Shown: positions 46,780-58,242, counted from the stretch's first letter. The stretch is DNA of 64,000 nucleotides from Bifidobacterium scardovii JCM 12489 = DSM 13734 (GCF_001042635.1 NZ_AP012331.1:1612001-1676000), one strand, 5' to 3'. Numbers and translations: made by a program. Notes: a model not told the origin generated them from the sequence alone.

Positions 46780-47088
46780 ATGAAGCGGGTCATACTCAGT
46801 GCGGACAACGACCGCAAGGTGTATGCGGTTCCGGACCGCGTCGCGGACGATCTGGAGGAATACTGTCTCGAGTTCTGCACCCGATGGCTGAGGACGAGTC
46901 CCCATGCGCGCCAATACCGTGCGCATGGGGGGCTGTGCTATGACGAACGGGATTTCATCGACTATCTGAACCGGTGGGTGTTCCCTGAGGAGCCTTCCGT
47001 TTTCGTGGCGAACCTTGGCCGGGATCAGGCCGGCCCGGCTGGATCACCGCGCCGGCCGGACGCCGATTACCCCGAATTCCGTTTCTGA
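46780..47088 (+). CDS. Conserved-looking hypothetical protein, 102 aa
   Basis: I do not recognise a family. The protein is soluble and acidic-to-neutral, with a compact N-terminal core (MKRVILSADNDRKVYAVPDRVADDLEEYCLEFCTRWL, then YDERDFIDYLNRWVFPEEPSVFVANLG) and a disordered Pro/Asp-rich tail (GPAGSPRRPDADYPEF). The start is the ATG at 46780 with GGGAGG four to five bases upstream; the frame is open earlier but less protein-like. It is divergent from the GNAT gene. Confidence 0.72.
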   Translation: MKRVILSADNDRKVYAVPDRVADDLEEYCLEFCTRWLRTSPHARQYRAHGGLCYDERDFIDYLNRWVFPEEPSVFVANLGRDQAGPAGSPRRPDADYPEFRF

Positions 47089-47198
47089 ACACAGTCCCGT
47101 CGGGTTTTGGAAGAGTCCCGCGACCCCGATGGCTCGGAATCCTTCACGTCCCCACCCAACAGGAATCGCAGGCTAGGATCGCCACGCATGCAGGACCG

Positions 47199-48443
47199 TC
47201 ACTCATGCATCCGCCGCATTTGCGCCGCCACCGCAAGAGCCACGACGGTAAGCGCCAGCATCATGACGGCCAGAACGCCAAGCGTGACGCCAACGCCCCA
47301 TAGCTTCAGCGTGGTCCCGATGACGGCGTACAGGGCCACGCCCATGAGCGAGCGCACCATGGAAATGACGGATAGAATGCGCGCCCTGGTGGCATTCACC
47401 AGATAATCCTGCGTGACGCTCTCCACGACGATGAACAGCATCTCCGCCAGGAACAGCGCCATCACGCTCACCGAGAGCAGCGTCATCGGCGACCCCGCGG
47501 CCAACGGCAGCAGGACGAACGCCGCGGATTGGGCCGCAAGCGTCCCCACGAGCACCGCCTTGCGGCCGAATCGTTTCGTCAGCCATCCGGCCAATAGGTA
47601 GGCACCGGCGTTGGCGATCCGGGATGAACCGGAGAACAGTCCGATCATCGGCAGGGCGATTCCCGACGCCGCGAAAATGATCTGCGTGGAGTTCGCATAG
47701 CCCATCGCAGTCATATCCAGTGCGGCGGTCGCGGCCAAAAAGACGGCGAACACCCATGCCGGCGCATATGTCGTCCAATGCGTCGCAAACGTACGCGGGC
47801 GGACTCTCCCGGGTCTGTTCCGGCTCGGATCGCCGCCGGCGCCGCGCCCGGCCTGCGGCTCCTTCACAACGACCAGCATCGCGAATTCAGCGGCATAGAC
47901 GCCGGCCATCAGCAGGTACAGCATGGTCCATGAATACGACGCCAACAGAGCCCCGAACAAGGCCGAGACGCCCAGCATGATTTGCTGCCCGGCCATGGCA
48001 CGCGAGCTGTATGAGAGATAATTCCTTTCCGTTCCGCCGCCCGCATCAGCCCGCGCGGCCTCCACCAGCTCATACAGCAACGAGTTGTCGGAGCCGGACA
48101 AGAACGTGTACGCGAAGGCGCATAGGGCCATCATGCCCATATAGCCCGCAAAACCTTGGACCAGCAGCATTCCCATGTTGTATGCCGCCAGCAGCGAGGT
48201 GCCGACCATGAGCGATGTCTTACGCCCGAACCGGTCGGACACCCAGCCGGTCGGGATCTCGAACATCACGGTGGCCAATTGGAACATGGCCTCGCACAAA
48301 GCCACCTGTTGCACGTCCAGACCATGCTGGCCCACATATACCAGGAACACGGCCCGGTCCAGCACAAATCCGGTGGCGGCAAGAAAGACGCAATACAGCC
48401 GCAGATTACCTTTGGGCGCGGCTCCCCGATGCAATAGCTCCAT
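47199..48443 (-). CDS. MFS transporter
   Basis: A 414-residue major facilitator with twelve predicted transmembrane segments. The loop 2-3 motif GWVSDRFGRKTSLMVG (about 61-76) is the MFS signature, repeated in weaker form as GWLTKRFGRKAVLVG in the second half. The central cytoplasmic loop (KEPQAGRGAGGDPSRNRPGR) is polar and basic. The substrate is unknown; drug or sugar export are both possible. The ATG (MELLHRGAAPKG) lacks a strong ribosome binding site. Confidence 0.92.
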   Translation of the reverse strand: MELLHRGAAPKGNLRLYCVFLAATGFVLDRAVFLVYVGQHGLDVQQVALCEAMFQLATVMFEIPTGWVSDRFGRKTSLMVGTSLLAAYNMGMLLVQGFAGYMGMMALCAFAYTFLSGSDNSLLYELVEAARADAGGGTERNYLSYSSRAMAGQQIMLGVSALFGALLASYSWTMLYLLMAGVYAAEFAMLVVVKEPQAGRGAGGDPSRNRPGRVRPRTFATHWTTYAPAWVFAVFLAATAALDMTAMGYANSTQIIFAASGIALPMIGLFSGSSRIANAGAYLLAGWLTKRFGRKAVLVGTLAAQSAAFVLLPLAAGSPMTLLSVSVMALFLAEMLFIVVESVTQDYLVNATRARILSVISMVRSLMGVALYAVIGTTLKLWGVGVTLGVLAVMMLALTVVALAVAAQMRRMHE

Positions 48444-48913
48444 AACGTTTTCCCATCAATCGCAATCATCCAATGTCAGACAATGTCGAGGATTGAACGG
48501 GAACAGCGAGCCCAAATCGTCGCGGAAAGACGCCGAGTCATGCCCGACAGCGGCAAAATCGGGCGGCACGCAACGGCAAAAGCGGCAGCGCCTCGTCATA
48601 TATGACGGATGCTTTCGCCTCACAGAATCGTGATTACGCGGAAATGGGCACACTACTCCCTAGGAACGCCGAATGTTGCCCACAAAAAGAACGGGAACGG
48701 TCAAGCGGACCACCCGCGTGGCCTGCACCTCTTGAACCTGATTCCCATGAAACATGCCGCCAGTATAGCATAGCAAAAGGCCCCGCGGCTCATCCGTCTT
48801 GGACGATACCGTCGCGATCGCCGCAATCCCTCACACGATGTGAGCCAATTCGTGAGCCAACTAACCGGCACGACGTTCATATCACGATAATTTCGATACC
48901 GACCAATCACATC
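48444..48913. other. 470-nt intergenic region
   Basis: No gene is evident. Open frames here have no start signals and atypical composition. It presumably contains the MFS promoter (right part) and the 3' flank of the MerR gene. I see no hairpin or repeat of note. Confidence 0.45.
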
Positions 48914-49717
48914 TCACTGCCATGTCACATTGTCGAGATCCACACCGAATCTTGTCGCGTTGGCTTCGATCAGCGTAAGCAGCCACTGGGCCAAACCCGG
49001 TTCCAAAGCATCGTAATGCTGTACGAAACGCTCGTCGGCCACGTACATGCGGCCAAGGCACACGTGCATTGACGGGGTGACATCGAACCATACCAGGGAA
49101 CGACGGTGGGCTTCCGCCAACTCATTGGCCTCATCGCTGCCGGGATTCACACCGCGCCGCATGGCATCGGCGAGCTGCTGCTCGATGGCTTCGAATTGCT
49201 TCATGTCGCGCTCCCGCATATCAGACGTTCTCCTCACCTGGTATTCCGCAGCCTGCATCCACTGCCGGCTCCCGCCCCAACGGCTCTGTGCTTCTTCGGC
49301 CCATTCGCGGGATTGCCGCGTCGCATCATTCATATCGATTCCTTTCTGTGCGATGTTCATAAGCCGATCGATATCGGCCAATGCCTGATTGATCTGTTCC
49401 GCCTTGCGTGCAAGTCGGCCCCGACGATCCGCCAGCTCGCGTATTACCTCACTCGGCTTGGCATCGAGCAGCTGCTTGATACGCGGCACGGGTATGCCGA
49501 GCTCCCTATACAACAGCAGCCTGCGCAGTCGGCTGAGGTCCGAATCGGAATACAGTCGGTATCCATTCCAGTCGCGTTGTGGAGACACCAGACCCGTTTC
49601 GTCCCAATGCCGCAGCATGCGAATACTGATGTTCGTCAGCCGCGACACCTCCCCTACGTTGAGATAGGAAATACGCTCCGCCGGGGTACCCATGTCGTGT
49701 GATTGCCGGTCATTCAT
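48914..49717 (-). CDS. MerR-family regulator with TipAS-type effector domain
   Basis: A 267-residue transcription regulator. The N-terminal winged helix is YLNVGEVSRLTNISIRMLRHWDETGLVSPQRDWNGYRLYSDSDLSRLRRLLLYRELGIPVPRIKQLL (about 18-84). A long dimerisation coiled coil follows (RELADRRGRLARKAEQINQALADIDRLMNI). The C-terminal half (about 130-267, for example HRRSLVWFDVTPSMHVCLGRMYVADERFVQHYD) resembles the TipAS drug-binding domain of TipA. Such proteins activate multidrug genes on binding the ligand; the adjacent MFS gene is a plausible target, by inference. Confidence 0.92.
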   Translation of the reverse strand: MNDRQSHDMGTPAERISYLNVGEVSRLTNISIRMLRHWDETGLVSPQRDWNGYRLYSDSDLSRLRRLLLYRELGIPVPRIKQLLDAKPSEVIRELADRRGRLARKAEQINQALADIDRLMNIAQKGIDMNDATRQSREWAEEAQSRWGGSRQWMQAAEYQVRRTSDMRERDMKQFEAIEQQLADAMRRGVNPGSDEANELAEAHRRSLVWFDVTPSMHVCLGRMYVADERFVQHYDALEPGLAQWLLTLIEANATRFGVDLDNVTWQ

Positions 49718-49819
49718 GGTTATAGGCTAAAGCATGACATCATGTGAGGGTCAAATCAGCACAGTGACGTAGATACTGACGTAGATACGGACATCAATTC
49801 AGCTTTCCCGATCTCAGAT

Positions 49820-49966
49820 GACACCAAAATACCTGCAACCGACCGTGCAATCGTGTGGACGGGAATGGGTTGCAGGTAAAAGGTGTCGAGTTATAGCCCG
49901 GAATCGCCCCTAACTAGTACCGAAATACCTGCAACCGCAGTAATCAGCCCCTTTATACCTGCAATC
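49820..49966. repeat. Inverted and direct copies of an ATACCTGCAACC motif
   Basis: A long imperfect hairpin has arms 49820-49840 (GACACC, A-run, TACCTGCAACC) and 49868-49887 (GGTTGCAGGTA, A-run, GGTGTC). Two further direct copies follow at 49925-49936 (ATACCTGCAACC) and 49955-49966 (ATACCTGCAATC). All lie in the 372-nt gap between the merR-type gene and tag. They may be operators or an interspersed repeat. Confidence 0.7.
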
Positions 49967-50089
49967 CGGCAAATACGGTTCAGACAACCCGCACATCCGG
50001 ACCACCATCCAGACGCACCGTTTATACTGGATCGCACATCGAATCAACATCTAAAGCCAACCGTCTCCGACAACCCATAGGGAGAGCAC

Positions 50090-50644
50090 ATGGATGACAT
50101 GAACCCGCGCTGCGGCTGGTGCAATCTCAGCAATCCCGTCTATGTTGCCTATCACGATGCCGAATGGGCGGTTCCGTCGCATGACGACCACCACCTCTTT
50201 GAGATGCTGGTGCTCGAGACCTTCCAAGCCGGACTGTCATGGGAGACGATACTGAACAAACGCGAGCGTTTCCGTCAGGCGTTCGATGGGTTCGACATCG
50301 AACGGATCCGGAGCTATGACGAGAACAAGATCGCAGAGCTCATGGACGATCCGGGCATCATCCGCAACCGTCGCAAAATCGTCGCGACGGTCGGCAATGC
50401 CAACGCATTCCGGGATATCCAGACGTCGTACGGCAGTTTCGACGACTATATCTGGCAGTTCACCGGCCGTCGCGTCATCTACGAGACGGGCATGACGATG
50501 TCCCGTCTGTCCGACGCCGTCGCAGCGGATCTCAAGGCGCATGGCATGCGATTCATCGGCACCACCATCGTCTACGCCTATCTGCAATCCATCGGCGTCA
50601 TCAATGCGCATGAGCCGGGATGCTTCCTGCACCGGGAAAGATGA
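50090..50644 (+). CDS. tag: DNA-3-methyladenine glycosylase I
   Basis: Tag removes 3-methyladenine from alkylated DNA. The 184-residue protein has the family hallmarks: zinc-ligand N-terminus RCGWCNLSNPVYVAYHDAEWAVP, SWETILNKRERFRQAFDGFD, then IVYAYLQSIGVINAHEPGC with the C-terminal zinc ligands (His and Cys). Motif order and length are normal. The ATG has GGGAGAGCAC upstream; a second ATG at codon 4 is possible. It is convergent with the truncated MFS gene, 13 nt apart. Confidence 0.95.
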   Translation: MDDMNPRCGWCNLSNPVYVAYHDAEWAVPSHDDHHLFEMLVLETFQAGLSWETILNKRERFRQAFDGFDIERIRSYDENKIAELMDDPGIIRNRRKIVATVGNANAFRDIQTSYGSFDDYIWQFTGRRVIYETGMTMSRLSDAVAADLKAHGMRFIGTTIVYAYLQSIGVINAHEPGCFLHRER

Positions 50645-50657
50645 CCCGCGAAAGGAT

Positions 50658-51521
50658 TCACCGGGCCGAGCGCTCCGAACCGTTCTTCCTACGCAGGAAC
50701 ACGAGCGGGATGATGATCAGCGGTACTGCGCACGCGCCCATGGCCAGGAACGTCAGGTTCAGGCCGTGCATGTTGGCGGCGGCCGCATCCATGCCACCGG
50801 ACTGCGCCGAGGCGGCCAACGCCGTCATCATGCCCACGAACACAGCCTGTCCGATGGCGCCGGCGATGGTGCGCAGCGCAGTCAGTAGGGCGTTCGCATC
50901 GGCAAGCCGACCTTCGCCGGCGGACGCGGTGCCCCAGGTCACCAACGGCATCATCAGACAGCCGATGGCCAGCGAGCGCATCACGTTGATAGCGGCCGCC
51001 ACCCAGATCGACGCGTCCAGCGGCAGGAGCCCCATGCACAGGTTGCTGGCCGTCAGGCAGATGCCGCCGACCAGGAACAGCCGCTTTACGCCGAATCGGT
51101 CGTACAGTTTGCCGGCCATCGGGCTGATGACCGCCATGGCCAGCGAACCGGGCAGGCCCACCAGTCCGGCCATCGACGCCGAATCGCCCTTGATGGTCTG
51201 CACGTACAGCGGCATCATCACCGACGAGCCGGCGATGAACAGCGCCGCGCCTATCAGATAGAGCGGTTTGGTGGGGAATCGCGTGATGAGGAACGCGGTG
51301 AGCGGCATGACGATGCCCATGGCCAGCGAGTATCCGCTGGTGAGCCACTGGCCGGTCTGCATGGTGACGCCCAGATCCTTGGCGATGGGAGGCAGCGCCG
51401 TGGTGAGCGCCGTGGCCATGATGGTGGTGGCGATGCACGAGAGCATGATGTTGATGAAGATCAGCGTGCGACGGCGATTGCTGAGTGGTGCTTGTTCAAT
51501 GGTTGTTGTGGTATTTGACAT
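50658..51521 (-). CDS. Internally deleted DHA2-type MFS drug transporter
   Basis: The reading frame is intact (287 residues) but short for a 14-segment DHA2 transporter (about 450-500). The N-terminal part is normal up to about residue 80 (IMLSCIATTIMATALTTALPPIAKDL, QWLTSGYSLAMGIVMPLTAFLITRF, LYLIGAALFIAGS). It then jumps straight to the late-loop segment SVMMPLYVQTIKGDSASMAGLVGLPGSLAMAVISPMAGKLYDRFGVKRLFLVGG. Roughly 180 residues (about six transmembrane segments) appear missing by in-frame deletion. The protein is probably non-functional or altered. The MarR gene upstream on the same strand would be its regulator. Confidence 0.82.
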   Translation of the reverse strand: MSNTTTTIEQAPLSNRRRTLIFINIMLSCIATTIMATALTTALPPIAKDLGVTMQTGQWLTSGYSLAMGIVMPLTAFLITRFPTKPLYLIGAALFIAGSSVMMPLYVQTIKGDSASMAGLVGLPGSLAMAVISPMAGKLYDRFGVKRLFLVGGICLTASNLCMGLLPLDASIWVAAAINVMRSLAIGCLMMPLVTWGTASAGEGRLADANALLTALRTIAGAIGQAVFVGMMTALAASAQSGGMDAAAANMHGLNLTFLAMGACAVPLIIIPLVFLRRKNGSERSAR

Positions 51522-51588
51522 GATTCCGTTTCGTATATCAATTCGAGCATAACGAGGCTGAAGGGAGCCGCACAGGGCCGGCCCGACC

Positions 51589-51636
51589 ACTCCCCCTCAG
51601 TCACTTCGTGACAGCTCCCTTCAGGGAGGGGAGCCA
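51589..51636. repeat. Bifidobacterial-type intergenic palindromic repeat
   Basis: A short compound palindrome (TCAC-ttc-GTGA inside CTCCC...GGGAG arms, then CTCCCTTCAGGGAG). This style of CTCCC/GGGAG repeat recurs between genes in bifidobacterial genomes. It separates the MarR and MFS genes and may weaken read-through. Confidence 0.6.
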
Positions 51637-51641
51637 AGGTA

Positions 51642-52088
51642 TTACCGAATGTCGTGCTTGTCGAGTTCCCGGTAGTGTTCTTTGATCACGGTGAGGATTT
51701 CGGCGAATTGCTCGCGCTGCTGCGCGGTGAGCGCCTCGAGCAGCTCGCCGGATGACCCATCGGCGGCCGCGCGCCGGCGCATCGCCTCGGCCTTGCCCTC
51801 ATCGGTGAGCGCGACCAGATAGGTGCGCCCATCTTCGGGATGCGGCGTGCGCACGATCCAACCGCGTGTCTCCATCTTGCCGAGCAGCTCACTCAGCGAC
51901 GCCGATCGTATGCCGAGGATCGCGGCGAGACGGCGCTGGCTGACCGGTCCAAGACCACTGACGGTCAGCAGGCAGCGCGTCTGGCCGCTGCCGTATATCA
52001 ACGAATGATCGCGTCGCGTCTCGCGCTGGTGGCTGATGCGCGCCACCTCATAGAACAGCCCCGCCAACGTCTTGTCATCCATCGTCAT
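51642..52088 (-). CDS. MarR family transcriptional regulator
   Basis: A 148-residue dimeric repressor. The winged helix is GPVSQRRLAAILGIRSASLSELLGKMETRGWIVRTPHPEDGRTYLVALTDEGKAEA at about 49-104, including the DGR wing motif. It lies upstream of the deleted MFS gene on the same strand, the usual repressor/pump arrangement. Start choice is among ATG 52088, ATG 52082 or an upstream ATG (MGDTRN); none has a strong Shine-Dalgarno. Two AGGTACCT palindromes lie just upstream and are likely its own operators. Confidence 0.9.
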   Translation of the reverse strand: MTMDDKTLAGLFYEVARISHQRETRRDHSLIYGSGQTRCLLTVSGLGPVSQRRLAAILGIRSASLSELLGKMETRGWIVRTPHPEDGRTYLVALTDEGKAEAMRRRAAADGSSGELLEALTAQQREQFAEILTVIKEHYRELDKHDIR

Positions 52089-52116
52089 GTTCCGAGTATC
52101 CCCCATCGTTTTTGCA

Positions 52117-52145
52117 AGGTACCTAATAAATAATACAAGGTACCT
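52117..52145 (-). promoter_or_regulatory. Paired operators upstream of marR-type gene
   Basis: CAAGGTACCT occurs twice, with perfect palindromes AGGTACCT at 52117-52124 and 52138-52145. Their centres are exactly 21 bp apart (two helical turns), placing both sites on one DNA face. This is a typical MarR autoregulatory arrangement. The stretch between is AT-rich and may contain the -10 box. Confidence 0.7.
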
Positions 52146-52229
52146 CGACAAATGGATTCATCGAGGTCGGGCATACGCCGCATATTCACATTCGAAAGAC
52201 GGCCCAAACCCATCGGCGACCGCCGAGAG

Positions 52230-52880
52230 TCAGTTCACTTTCACTATCGGATGACGGATGATGGTTTTGAGGTTTTCCGGTTTGGACCGGCGCGGATCGG
52301 ACAGGTAGATTTCGTGATGACGGCGGGTGTCGGAGAAGTCGAGCTCGTAGCCTTGCGAGCGCACGTAGTCGTCCAGAATCGCCACGGTTGCGGGCTCGTC
52401 GTCGTACGGGCCTTTGTGCATGACCTGCGCGACCACGCCTTCATCGAAGTCGAAAAGATATGCGCGATCGATGTCGGCTTCGGGATGCTTGGAGGCAAAT
52501 GATGTCTTGGCCCATGCGTAGGCCTCATCGGTCACGAATTCCGGCAGACGAATCATCGAAGTCCAATGGAAGTCGGTTTTGCGCGCGTAATCAACACCGG
52601 GAACACCCTCTCCCATGCTCCATAAACCCTCCAGCGGAGGCACGGTGTAGTCGAAGTACCCGTCAATATGCTCGGCCGGGTTCTTTGATTTCCTGCTCAT
52701 TTTGACGGTGAACGAAATGCCATACAGCAGTTGCATCGCCTTGGCGTAGTCGCCGCCCTCCTCGTTCGGGTCGCCCACACCGTCCACCGCGACGAACCGC
52801 ATCGCCGGCACCATGACGATGGCCGGCACGGTCTTCGGCTGATACAGGTCCTTATATTCCTTCTTATAGTCGAATGCCAT
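52230..52880 (-). CDS. GyrI-like small-molecule-binding domain protein
   Basis: A 216-residue cytoplasmic protein of the GyrI-like/SbmC superfamily (COG4832-like). It begins MAFDYKKEYKDLYQPKTVPAIVMVPAMRFVAVDGVGDPNE, with HIDGYFDYTVPPLEGLWSMG in the middle and GVVAQVMHKGPYDDEPATVAILDDYV followed by HHEIYLSDPRRSKPENLKTIIRHPI near the C-terminus. These are standard family blocks. Members bind drugs or act as accessory factors; the exact role is unknown. The ATG has AGGAGGTAACG upstream. It is monocistronic. Confidence 0.9.
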   Translation of the reverse strand: MAFDYKKEYKDLYQPKTVPAIVMVPAMRFVAVDGVGDPNEEGGDYAKAMQLLYGISFTVKMSRKSKNPAEHIDGYFDYTVPPLEGLWSMGEGVPGVDYARKTDFHWTSMIRLPEFVTDEAYAWAKTSFASKHPEADIDRAYLFDFDEGVVAQVMHKGPYDDEPATVAILDDYVRSQGYELDFSDTRRHHEIYLSDPRRSKPENLKTIIRHPIVKVN

Positions 52881-53002
52881 CGTTACCTCCTGATATCGGA
52901 AACAGGGTCGCGCGCCTCATCGTGCGCTTGCTGATTCCAGTCTAAAGGCACATTCCGCCAGTCAAACGCGGGTACAACAAACCGTTGTGAGCCCCGGCAA
53001 TA

Positions 53003-53581
53003 TCACAGGCGGACGGTCAGATCGGGCCAGCGCTCCAGCCATCGTTTGTCGCGGATGCGGCGTTCGACCAGGTCGCGCGGCATGGTTGCGCCATCGACCG
53101 TCACCGGACGGACTATCAGATCGAGCAGGTCGGCGGAGCCGTAGCAGTAGAGAAAGGACAGCTTGCCGTTCTCGTCGAGTCTGATGGCAACGGCGGTGGC
53201 GGTTTCGGTCCAGTGGGCGATGCCTTCGGCCGTGGAGCGGAATGGGGCCACGCCGTCCTTGACGTGCATGCGGGCTTGGTTGCGAATCTCCCAGCAGGCG
53301 AACGGGAAACGTTCGTTCGCGCGGTCGCTTAAGGCCCAATCCGTTTCAGGCGCGGTATCAGAGGCATGGAAATACACCAGGTCCACGTCGCGAGGCCGGA
53401 CCGGTTCATTGCCCTCCATGGCGTCCCAGACACGATTGCGCAGAAAGCCCGCGCCGATCCACCAGTCGGGGAGGCTCATCGCCTTCGCGGCCGCAAGCAC
53501 CCGCATCATCCATCCATCAGCGGCGACCAATTGCCCGATATCCGCCTCGGATTCAGGGAACCGTCGCACCGGCAACGCCAT
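53003..53581 (-). CDS. Nucleotidyltransferase family protein (NTP_transf_6/COG3575-like)
   Basis: A 192-residue protein. The nucleotidyltransferase core shows WWIGAGFLRNRVWDAMEGNEPVRPRDVDLVYF (about 40-71), where the DVDLVYF aspartates would bind metal. The C-terminal DLIVRPVTVDG and RRIRDKRWLERWPDL are typical of this bacterial family. Substrate unknown. I start at the ATG at 53581; an ATG 13 codons upstream is possible. It is divergent from the P-loop protein gene. Confidence 0.88.
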   Translation of the reverse strand: MALPVRRFPESEADIGQLVAADGWMMRVLAAAKAMSLPDWWIGAGFLRNRVWDAMEGNEPVRPRDVDLVYFHASDTAPETDWALSDRANERFPFACWEIRNQARMHVKDGVAPFRSTAEGIAHWTETATAVAIRLDENGKLSFLYCYGSADLLDLIVRPVTVDGATMPRDLVERRIRDKRWLERWPDLTVRL

Positions 53582-54277
53582 CGGCACCCCACTTTCCGCT
53601 GTCTGACATACCGCTCGCATACACCATCAACACCGCATACGGTACCACGCCCGCGCCGCTGGTATCATCGTCAGACATGACTGCACACGGAACGGGAGCA
53701 TACGGAGCGCACGACACCCCCGGGGGAACCGGGGCCGACGCCGTCGCCAGCGGGGCGCCGCGGCGCATCGCGATCATCGGATACAGCGGCGGCGGCAAAT
53801 CGACGCTGGCCCGCGCGCTGGGCGAATCGTTGGGGCTGCCGGTATTGCACCTCGACGCGGTGCAGTTCCTGCCGGGCTGGCGGACGCGGCCGGTCGGCGA
53901 GCAGCGGTCCATGGTCGCCGAGTTCCTGGAACGGCATGACGCATGGGTGATCGACGGCAACTACTCCGATCTGTGCGAGCGGGAACGGCTCGCCTCGGCG
54001 GATCTCATCGTCATGCTGCTGTTCAACCGATTCGCCCGCCTGTGGCGCGTATGCAAACGGCTGCACGCCTATCGCGGCCGCTCCCGCCCCAGCATGGCGG
54101 CGGGATGCGAGGAGCGCCTCGACGCGGAATTCGTCTGGTGGGTCCTGCATCAGGGCTGCGACGCAAGCCACCGCAACCGCTATCGCGCCATCCGGCACCG
54201 CCATGCGTCGAAAACCGTGGTGATCCGCAATCAGCGGCAGCTCACCCGGTTCACGCAAGGCCTGTGCCGGCAGCAGC

Positions 54278-56422
<2,145 letters not shown>

Positions 56423-56646
56423 AGCTACCAGTATCTCACGTCGGTGTGTACTTTCGTGACATGTTGCGCGAGGTTTCTTCGCCGACGAATCGCGCCGGGT
56501 GTTGTCGGGGCTGGGGTCTACGGGCGACGGACGCCGTGGTCCCGCCCCTTGCGGCGCCCCGCGTTCAGCCGGCCGCCGCGCGTCGTCCATGTTCCCTTCA
56601 TGTGCGATTCACCGCCGCGAGACGTCGGCCAGACCGTCCCCGCCTC

Positions 56647-57273
56647 CTACCGCTCCGTCAGCCGGCGGATGCGCTCGTGCTGGATCGCGATGATCGAGTT
56701 CGACGCGGTGATCGGCAGCGCGAGCAGCTCGTCCCATCCGACCCATGCGGACTCGACATGCTCGTCCGCGTCGAAATGGCGCGGCGTATGCGTGTACCGG
56801 GACAGATGCAGGACCATGATGTGCGCGAGCTCGTCGGTCATGCCCTCCGACGAGTAGTAGTCGCCGACGTGGTCGACGGTCAGGTCGGCGTCGCCGACCG
56901 GCTCTACCCCGGTCTCCTCGGCGAGTTCGCGCAGCGCCGCCTGGCGCACGCTTTCGCCCTCGTCCATGAGCCCGGCCGGCAGCCCGTAGGCGAACAGGTC
57001 GGAGCCGACGCGGTACTCCCGTTCGATCAGGTAGCGGTCGGCGGCCACGTCGTGCACGAGCATGACGACGCAGGGCGCGTGGCGCAGCACCTGCCGGCGG
57101 ATCTCGACGGCGTCGCCGCCCTTGGTGCGCAGCGCGATCGTCATGTCCTCCACGGTGAAGATGGCGCCGCGGTAGACGGTGCTGCGCGCGCGGACCTCGA
57201 CCGGCGCGTCCATGTCGATGTCGTCGGCCGTGTCCCGTTCGTGCTCGTGCATGCGTATCGATGGCGCGTTCAT
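56647..57273 (-). CDS. Nudix hydrolase (ADP-ribose pyrophosphatase-like)
   Basis: A 208-residue Nudix protein. The Nudix box GLMDEGESVRQAALRELAEETGV (about 113-135) is canonical. Preceding blocks (VVMLVHDVAADRYLIEREYRVGSDLFAYGLPAG) resemble ADP-sugar pyrophosphatases, which recycle ADP-ribose or ADP-glucose to AMP. Lying near glgX, an ADP-glucose role is possible but not demonstrable. The ATG at 57273 has GGGGGAGCGGCGG before it. Stop to the next upstream gene leaves 54 nt, so it probably belongs to the nif3-polA transcription group. Confidence 0.92.
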   Translation of the reverse strand: MNAPSIRMHEHERDTADDIDMDAPVEVRARSTVYRGAIFTVEDMTIALRTKGGDAVEIRRQVLRHAPCVVMLVHDVAADRYLIEREYRVGSDLFAYGLPAGLMDEGESVRQAALRELAEETGVEPVGDADLTVDHVGDYYSSEGMTDELAHIMVLHLSRYTHTPRHFDADEHVESAWVGWDELLALPITASNSIIAIQHERIRRLTER

Positions 57274-57327
57274 CCGCCGCTCCCCCTCATCCGTCGTTCC
57301 TTCGTCCATTCGCCCGCCTCGCCGCGG

Positions 57328-58242
57328 TCACCGGCCGGCGCCGGACGGCGCGATGGTCAGGTTCCACGGATCCGTGTTCATGCGGATCCGCTCGGCGGCG
57401 GGCCGCTCGCCGGTCGCCGCCTCGATCGCCCGGGGCACGTCCTCGAGCGCATAGTCGAACCACAGCGATTCGATGGCGGAGTGCGGCGTGTTGACGAGCA
57501 GCGGGCGCACGCGCGCGTCGCCCGAGCCGATCATGATGCCGTCCGCGCGCATCCTCGCCTCGTAGCGCGCCTGCTCGATCGCGTCGGTGGCCGGATGGTG
57601 GCGCAGGTCGCTGGTCACGTACACGTCGACGCCGGCGGCGCGCACCTCGTCGAACAGCGAATCGCCGGAGCCGGGCAGCACGGCCACGGTCTCGACCATC
57701 TGGCCGAGCGGTCCGCACGCCTGCACTCCAAGCTCGGTATGCGGCAGCACCTCGGCCACGCGGCGCGCGAACGCCTCGAAGGGCATCGCCCCGGGCAGCC
57801 GCCCGACACGCCCGAGCCCCGCCTCGTGCCCGGCCGCAGCGGCGGATTCGTCGCGGATCGGCACCAGCGGATGCTGGTCGATCAGGCCGAACCGGTCGGC
57901 GGCCGCCTGCCCGACGCCGCGATAGGCCGCGTCGGCGTTCGTGTGGCCGACCCACAGCGCGCAGTCGTTGCGGTACAGGGTGCGCACGATGTCGCCGCGC
58001 ACGCCCGCCCCGGACACCTGATGCACGGAACGAAACAGCAGCGGATGGTGGCACACCAGCAGGTCGGCGCCGCGCGCGACCGCCTCGCCGACCACGGCGG
58101 CGGTCGGGTCGGCGGCGAACGCGATGCGCGTGACCGGCGCCGCCAGATCGCCGACGATCAGCCCGGGTTCGTCCCACTCCTCCGCGTAGCGCAGCGGGTA
58201 CAGGGTCTCCAGCACGTCGACGGCCTGCTTGAGCGTGGTCAT
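57328..58242 (-). CDS. Nif3-like dinuclear metal centre protein (DUF34)
   Basis: A 304-residue protein of the widespread NIF3/YbgI family. The metal-binding blocks are VCHHPLLFRSVHQV (about 63-76), WVGHTNADAAYRGV (about 94-107) and the C-terminal LLVNTPHSAIESLW region. Family members form hexamers with a dimetal site; some act as GTP cyclohydrolase-like or glutathione-degrading enzymes, but the role here is unknown. AAGGAGAACCGT precedes the ATG at 58242. It lies 54 nt downstream of polA on the same strand. Confidence 0.9.
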   Translation of the reverse strand: MTTLKQAVDVLETLYPLRYAEEWDEPGLIVGDLAAPVTRIAFAADPTAAVVGEAVARGADLLVCHHPLLFRSVHQVSGAGVRGDIVRTLYRNDCALWVGHTNADAAYRGVGQAAADRFGLIDQHPLVPIRDESAAAAGHEAGLGRVGRLPGAMPFEAFARRVAEVLPHTELGVQACGPLGQMVETVAVLPGSGDSLFDEVRAAGVDVYVTSDLRHHPATDAIEQARYEARMRADGIMIGSGDARVRPLLVNTPHSAIESLWFDYALEDVPRAIEAATGERPAAERIRMNTDPWNLTIAPSGAGR

